From an uncultured Candidatus Planktophila sp. (GTDB lineage: Bacteria > Actinomycetota > Actinomycetes > Nanopelagicales > Nanopelagicaceae), in NCBI GenBank assembly GCA_937975715.1, contig CALJUA010000025.1, positions 1 to 6,784 of the forward strand: 6,784 nt of DNA, given 5' to 3'. The notes under the pieces were generated by a model. It had not been told where the DNA came from, did no database searches, and was given only the letters and a program-made list of their open reading frames with translations. This document shows, one piece after another, positions 5,379 through 6,784 of this stretch. A program made the position numbers and the translations under genes. The stretch's first letter is position 1; every line of letters starts with the position of its first letter.

Positions 5379-6770
5379 TTAACTACGGAGTGCCTTTGCG
5401 AATTCAGCAAAATCTTCAACCAAAATATCGATTTCGGTTTGCGTGTGAGCAAGAGAAATCAACCACTGCTCATCAAGTCCCGGAGGAGTGATGATTCCGC
5501 GATTGAGGGCGAAGAGCCAATGCGCCTCAGCAACACCAAAGTCAGTTGCTTTGTAATCGCGATAGTTACGAACAGGCGACGTTGCCCAGGTAACACATCC
5601 CTTTACGCCGAATCCAACAGTATGTGCTGGTAACTGATACTCATCAATGATGTCACCGATGCGCTCAAGCGCCTGAAAATTAAGTGCCTCAGCCGCGCCA
5701 AGTGTCTCCTCTGTCGCGATGCGATCAATCGCACGTACACCCGCCATTGCAAGTGGGTTACCGTTAAATGTACCGAAGTGGGCCATTTTGTTATTGGTAA
5801 CGAAATCCATGTACTTCTTCTTGCCACCAAAGGCTGCAAGTGGAAGTCCTCCACCAATTGATTTAGCGAGAGTAATTAAATCTGGCTCTACTCCTAGACG
5901 CCTTGCAGCGCCATGAGCTCCAGCCGTAAGACCAGTCTTTACCTCATCAAAGATAAGAACGACATTGTATTGGTCGCATAGTTCGCGAACGCGCTCGAGG
6001 TACCCGGCATCCGGAAGAACGATGGCAAGATTTTCAAGTACTGGCTCGACAATAAAGCAGGCAATCTTCTTTGCATTCTTTTTAAACATTTTCTCGAGTG
6101 CGTCGATATTGTTGAAAGGGACAACATAAATCTCGCCCGGGACCAAATTGGAGTCGATATACGGAGTTGGCTTTTCGGCCTTTCCAATCTTGTCTACAGG
6201 AGGCTTGCTTGATACGACGAATGGATCGTAGCTACCGTGGTAGCCGCCCTCAATCTTAAGAATGCCCATCTTGTCAGTTGCTGAACGGGCTACGCGTACC
6301 GCGTACATCGTGGATTCTGTACCAGAGTTAGTGAAACGAACCTGGTCGATACCAAAACGCTTACAGATACGTTCTGCTGCATCAGTAGAAGTTGGGGAAG
6401 GGGTCACAAATAACATGCCTCGACCAAGAGCAGATTGAATTTCTTCAACAACAATCGGATTGAGGTGGCCAGCAAGCATTGCACCAAAGCCCATAGAGAG
6501 GTCGAGCAACTTACGGCCATCGACATCGGTCATATATGCGCCTTCTGCACTGTCAATCGAAATTGGGTATGGATCCCAGTGCTGGAAGCTCGATGTCACA
6601 CCTAAGGGCAGCGATGAAAATGCTCGCTTGCTTTCAACCTCGGATGCCTTTGTGTTCTTGGTAAAGAGTTCCCATTCGGCCGCAAGAACGGCTGCTACCT
6701 TTTCGGGTGAGATTGGTGTTGATGTTGCAGGGACTCGACGATACGTGTTCGCATGTGGCGCAGTTGTCAT
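5379..6770 (-). CDS. Class III PLP aminotransferase, glutamate-1-semialdehyde aminomutase-like
   Basis: Cytoplasmic fold-type I PLP enzyme of 463 residues. Visible family features are EGAYMTDVDGRKLLDL (76-91), NSGTES (148-153) for phosphate binding, GGYHGSYD (175-182), EPVLENLAI (242-250), IFDEVKTG (273-280) with the PLP-nitrogen aspartate D275, LAKSIGGGLPLAAFGG (301-316) with Schiff-base lysine K303, and GTFNGNPLA (333-341). The core most resembles glutamate-1-semialdehyde 2,1-aminomutase (HemL), but several positions differ from typical HemL (DEVKTG for DEVMTG, AKSIGGG for GKIIGGG) and it has roughly 35 extra N-terminal residues. A separate amino-group transfer role is thus at least as likely as haem synthesis, and I give no symbol. 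The next gene encodes glutamate dehydrogenase, which suggests a glutamate/2-oxoglutarate-coupled transamination. The ATG has no visible Shine-Dalgarno in the 14 bases available upstream; the promoter lies outside the window. Confidence 0.88.
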   Translation of the reverse strand: MTTAPHANTYRRVPATSTPISPEKVAAVLAAEWELFTKNTKASEVESKRAFSSLPLGVTSSFQHWDPYPISIDSAEGAYMTDVDGRKLLDLSMGFGAMLAGHLNPIVVEEIQSALGRGMLFVTPSPTSTDAAERICKRFGIDQVRFTNSGTESTMYAVRVARSATDKMGILKIEGGYHGSYDPFVVSSKPPVDKIGKAEKPTPYIDSNLVPGEIYVVPFNNIDALEKMFKKNAKKIACFIVEPVLENLAIVLPDAGYLERVRELCDQYNVVLIFDEVKTGLTAGAHGAARRLGVEPDLITLAKSIGGGLPLAAFGGKKKYMDFVTNNKMAHFGTFNGNPLAMAGVRAIDRIATEETLGAAEALNFQALERIGDIIDEYQLPAHTVGFGVKGCVTWATSPVRNYRDYKATDFGVAEAHWLFALNRGIITPPGLDEQWLISLAHTQTEIDILVEDFAEFAKALRS

Positions 6771-6784
6771 TTGTAACGCTGTAC

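Noticed and set aside
5374..5386. Palindromic TAGTTAACTA at the aminotransferase stop, considered as an operator for gdh.
   Set aside because: It is a short A/T-rich palindrome containing the stop codon, does not extend symmetrically, and no second copy was seen in the window.

Overview
The window looks like ordinary chromosomal DNA of a small-genome actinobacterium with modest GC (by eye somewhat below 50%). The pointers are a mycobacterial-type FprA ferredoxin/adrenodoxin-like NADP reductase, a ROK-fold polyphosphate glucokinase of the actinobacterial PPGK type, a candidate leaderless mRNA start, tight gene packing and a tRNA without encoded CCA. A freshwater Nanopelagicales (acI)-like lineage would fit, but that is an inference from gene style, not a search result.

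Left part, all on the + strand: a small secreted protein of unknown function (3-533); fprA (574-1848) behind a good ribosome binding site; a tRNA-Arg(ACG) gene (1884-1956); and a strong intrinsic terminator (1963-2005). Next is a two-gene unit. Its first gene encodes a secreted, C-terminally membrane-anchored endonuclease/exonuclease/phosphatase-fold enzyme (2021-3364), apparently made from a leaderless transcript. The second, overlapping it by 4 bases (ATGA), encodes a polyphosphate glucokinase-like ROK kinase (3361-4107).

Right part, on the - strand: a GSAM-like class III PLP aminotransferase (5379-6770) followed closely by a RocG-like glutamate dehydrogenase (about 4111-5343). These probably form an operon that links a transamination to glutamate/2-oxoglutarate interconversion. 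The + and - blocks converge with only 3 bases between stop codons, and an inverted repeat spans both stops.

No mobile element, CRISPR array, phage gene or defence cassette is visible. No gene-free stretch exceeds 64 bases. The most unusual signals are an exact 11-bp inverted repeat flanking the tRNA/terminator, the leaderless start, the stop-spanning hairpin, and the pairing of a surface phosphoesterase with a polyphosphate-type sugar kinase. I do not see convincing evidence for a wholly new system.
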